From Pleurotus ostreatus/Saccharomyces cerevisiae fusant (lineage: Eukaryota > Opisthokonta): DNA of 11,428 bases. Both the position numbers and the translations under genes were made by a program. The notes below the pieces were generated by a model, which was given only the letters and a program-made list of their open reading frames with translations, searched no databases and was not told the origin of the DNA. Every line of letters begins with the position of its first letter. Position 1 is the first letter of the stretch. The stretch is taken from positions 1-11,428 of the forward strand of contig JAMQCK010001150.1 in assembly GCA_024196135.1 (NCBI GenBank), written 5' to 3'. Of this stretch, positions 9,586 to 11,428 are shown piece by piece.

Positions 9586-10108
9586 TAATACTCGTTGCTG
9601 CTGAGCCGGAGAAGATCAATGGAGACAGAGGAGGACGTACCGCGGACTCAGGGGAAGAGGTTGCGAAATTCAATCAGCACCCATTGTTGAGTTTGGGTAT
9701 GCGTCCAGAGTCGAGCGCATTCTTGGACTTCCATGTGCTCTCAGACTCTGAAAGATTGGAGCGAGGGAGAAGAAGAAGGAGCTATATTCATCCTGGAGAG
9801 ATGTCATAGTAGACAGTGGTGATACGGGCAGTCAGATGAAGGTTGGGGACAAAGCGCGCGCGCGAATAATTCCTTCCCATCCTCATTCCCGACGGTCATA
9901 TCACGCATTTGACTCGAACCTCTTTCCCAATCCTGCAAAGATACAGATCACTTGGACTCTATTCCACGAGGATTGAAGGAATCTTTGTGCCGCTGATACT
10001 GCTCAGCGGGAATGTACGTCGCTATGCGTCATCCTTCTTCGTAGCTCAAGACCCCTTCGCACAGCGCATACCCTGTAATCCTCAACCTGCGTCGATTGAG
10101 CTCTCCTG

Positions 10109-10163
10109 GTGCGTCCCTCGCTCGTATACCTGCATGACCTGCTTTACTGACGCGGTCCACCAG
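10109..10163 (+). other. Probable 5'-leader intron of F-box gene 2
   Basis: Donor GTGCGTC, branch TACTGAC (CTGAC at intron positions 39-43) and acceptor CCACCAG define a 55-nt intron ending 27 nt before the ATG. It matches the intron before F-box gene 1 in length and branch-point position. Splicing it would remove the in-frame ATG at 10134, which supports the start at 10191. Confidence 0.7.
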
Positions 10164-10190
10164 CGCGAACGAGTAGAAGATCGTGTCGCT

Positions 10191-11428
10191 ATGACAAGAA
10201 CCCGCATTCCTCTCTGCCCGAACTGCGACCACTCCATCTCTGTCGACGCGTCCCTCCATCCGACCGAGGACATTCTTCAGTCCATCCGCGAAGGCTACAT
10301 CCCCTCCGAAACCTCCTGCCGTGCGCACAGCGCAGCCGCGGATGCTGCCAAGTCGCAAATCCGCGACCTCGATCGTGTCTTGAAGCGGCTCACTGCCTTG
10401 ACCGAGGAAGTGAAGGCGCACCGAGATCGGCTCTCCGACTTCGCAGAGCAGCAGCGGGCGCTCATAGCTCCCGTTCGACGCATTCCCACCGAGCTCTGGC
10501 AGCAGATCTTCCTCTATGCCTGCGCAGGAACGACCCTCGCGTGTCCGCTGAAACCTCATATGCTCACCGCGCTTTCCCTAAGCCATGTTTGTCGCGCGTG
10601 GTGGGCCATCGCGCGGCATGGCGCTGGGCTTTGGGCTCCTCGCCTGAAGTTCGACCTGGGACGGATGCTGATGGATGTCACGAAGGGACGGAACGGGAAC
10701 GAAGTGCACGAATATCGCTTAGCCGTGACCTTCTACCTCGACCGTTCTCGCGCTGAACCGTTCTCCTTCGACGTTACATCGGAACCTGATGGCGATATTC
10801 CGGACAATCTGGAGCATTACTCGGAGGACGTGCATCTCCTGCTCAGGATGCTATTCAAGAACTTCTCACGGTGGAAGGAATGTTGCATCGCAGGAAACGC
10901 CCTAGACTACCTGATTTTTCCCGAATTCCTCGGGCACACGGCGGAGATGCTGGAATCCTGCTCTATCGTGGGCGAGATGCGCGAACTCTATCTCATCGAA
11001 GAGTTGTTTTCGGATTCCCCGCGCCTGACACGCTGGACGCAGGACTACAGTGGATTCGCGCCGAAATTGCCTTTCTCGCAGCTCACCCATTTGGAGACGG
11101 GTAAGATCGACTCTCCCTTCCTGTGCCAAATTCTCTCTTCCTGCGAAGCGCTCGAGGTCTTGGATATCTGCATCATGAATTCTGACCATATCCGACTCGG
11201 TTTGCCTTCGCACGCTGTGCTCCCGCGGCTGCGAGAGCTTTTTCTGGCCGGCCAGACCACTCTTGTTCTCGGCACCGTTCTGCGCAGCCTTGAAGCCCCC
11301 GCCTTATCGCAGTTAACGCTGGGGGCCATACATTGCTCTAGAGGCTTTCAGGAGTCGGATTGGAAGTCGCTGTTTGACAGTGAGGATTTCCGGTCTTTCA
11401 AGGACCGCACGTCGAGCTTCTCTCTGAG
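10191..11428 (+). CDS. F-box protein 2, partial at the right edge
   Basis: 412 codons are visible without a stop; the gene continues beyond the window. The N-terminus holds C9-x2-C12 and C43-x2-H46, a possible zinc-binding set. Next come a coiled-coil-like region (about 50-90, RLTALTEEVKAHRDRL), an F-box (about 96-153, with IPTELWQQIFLYAC, LSLSHVCRAWWAIA and LWAPRLKFD) and a leucine-rich C-terminal region. The protein aligns with F-box protein 1 over nearly its whole length, for instance at SCRAH, EEV.(A/E)HRDRL, EQQRAL, MLTALSL, PRLTRW and LPFSQ(L/I)T. By family knowledge it is a Skp1-binding substrate receptor of an SCF ubiquitin ligase; the substrate is unknown. The ATG (G at -3) is preferred over the in-frame ATG at 10134 because the latter lies inside the leader intron shared with F-box gene 1. 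Confidence 0.9.
   Translation, partial: MTRTRIPLCPNCDHSISVDASLHPTEDILQSIREGYIPSETSCRAHSAAADAAKSQIRDLDRVLKRLTALTEEVKAHRDRLSDFAEQQRALIAPVRRIPTELWQQIFLYACAGTTLACPLKPHMLTALSLSHVCRAWWAIARHGAGLWAPRLKFDLGRMLMDVTKGRNGNEVHEYRLAVTFYLDRSRAEPFSFDVTSEPDGDIPDNLEHYSEDVHLLLRMLFKNFSRWKECCIAGNALDYLIFPEFLGHTAEMLESCSIVGEMRELYLIEELFSDSPRLTRWTQDYSGFAPKLPFSQLTHLETGKIDSPFLCQILSSCEALEVLDICIMNSDHIRLGLPSHAVLPRLRELFLAGQTTLVLGTVLRSLEAPALSQLTLGAIHCSRGFQESDWKSLFDSEDFRSFKDRTSSFSL

Larger units (their letters stand above)
9368..10108. promoter_or_regulatory. Divergent spacer, zinc-finger gene / F-box gene 2
   Basis: This region of about 740 bp lies between two divergent genes. The half next to the zinc-finger gene carries the two TCACGTGA sites and a (TAG)5 microsatellite. 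The half next to F-box gene 2 carries GCATTTGAC (9905-9913) and pyrimidine-rich leader sequence. A 93-codon plus-strand frame at 9528-9809 reads through the microsatellite and has no recognisable features, so I do not call it a gene. Confidence 0.5.

Noticed and set aside
9528..9809. 93-codon plus-strand open frame in the divergent spacer
   Set aside because: It reads through the TAG microsatellite as poly-Val, ends in an Arg run, has no recognisable motif and lies in promoter sequence.
9905..9920. tRNA B-box-like sequence on the minus strand (GGTTCGAGTC)
   Set aside because: The following bases do not fit the B-box, and no A-box or cloverleaf could be found next to it.
9867..10190. Frame of F-box gene 2 stays open upstream to 9870, with an in-frame ATG at 10134
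   Set aside because: The upstream part looks like leader sequence, and 10134 lies inside the 55-nt leader intron conserved with gene 1; homology starts at 10191.

Overview
The window looks like nuclear DNA of a filamentous basidiomycete, probably an agaricomycete and perhaps a polypore. This is inferred from GC-rich coding sequence, many short introns (mostly 47-83 nt) with GTRYGY-type donors and CTRAY branch sites, a GH47 mannosidase, and F-box/leucine-rich-type proteins of the kind expanded in mushrooms. There are no bacterial operons, rRNA, tRNA or CRISPR arrays.

Layout. Positions 1-1293 are almost gene-free: a short coding remnant at the left edge (1-161), two tandem repeats of 20-bp units (371-427 and 1122-1199) and a cluster of TTGACC motifs (595-725). 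Positions 1294-4054, minus strand, hold an 11-exon gene for a membrane-anchored GH47 alpha-1,2-mannosidase. I could assemble it exon by exon into a 636-residue protein with every splice phase matching, including an 18-nt microexon. Positions 4055-4497 are a divergent promoter region. Positions 4498-5894, plus strand, hold F-box gene 1. Positions 6773-9367, minus strand, hold a 4-exon gene for an 812-residue protein with a Ser-rich region and two atypical C2H2-like zinc fingers, probably a transcription factor. A canonical intron signature and a possible coding remnant lie just beyond its stop (6181-6730). Positions 9368-10108 are a second divergent spacer with two identical TCACGTGA palindromes. 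F-box gene 2, a paralogue of gene 1 (roughly 45-50% identical by eye), starts at 10191 on the plus strand and runs off the right edge.

How the genes relate. Strand order is -,+,-,+, so each F-box gene is divergent from a minus-strand neighbour. The two F-box genes share a 55-nt 5'-leader intron of identical length and branch-point position and an N-terminal Cys-x2-Cys-x30-Cys-x2-His pattern. F-box gene 1, however, has no ATG where gene 2 starts and appears to have lost its original start codon. The mannosidase acts in N-glycan trimming. The F-box proteins would be SCF ubiquitin-ligase substrate receptors. Nothing shows that the mannosidase, the zinc-finger protein and the F-box proteins work in one pathway; the F-box pair looks like a dispersed tandem duplication.

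All intron calls and protein assignments come from reading the sequence and from general family knowledge; no database search was run.
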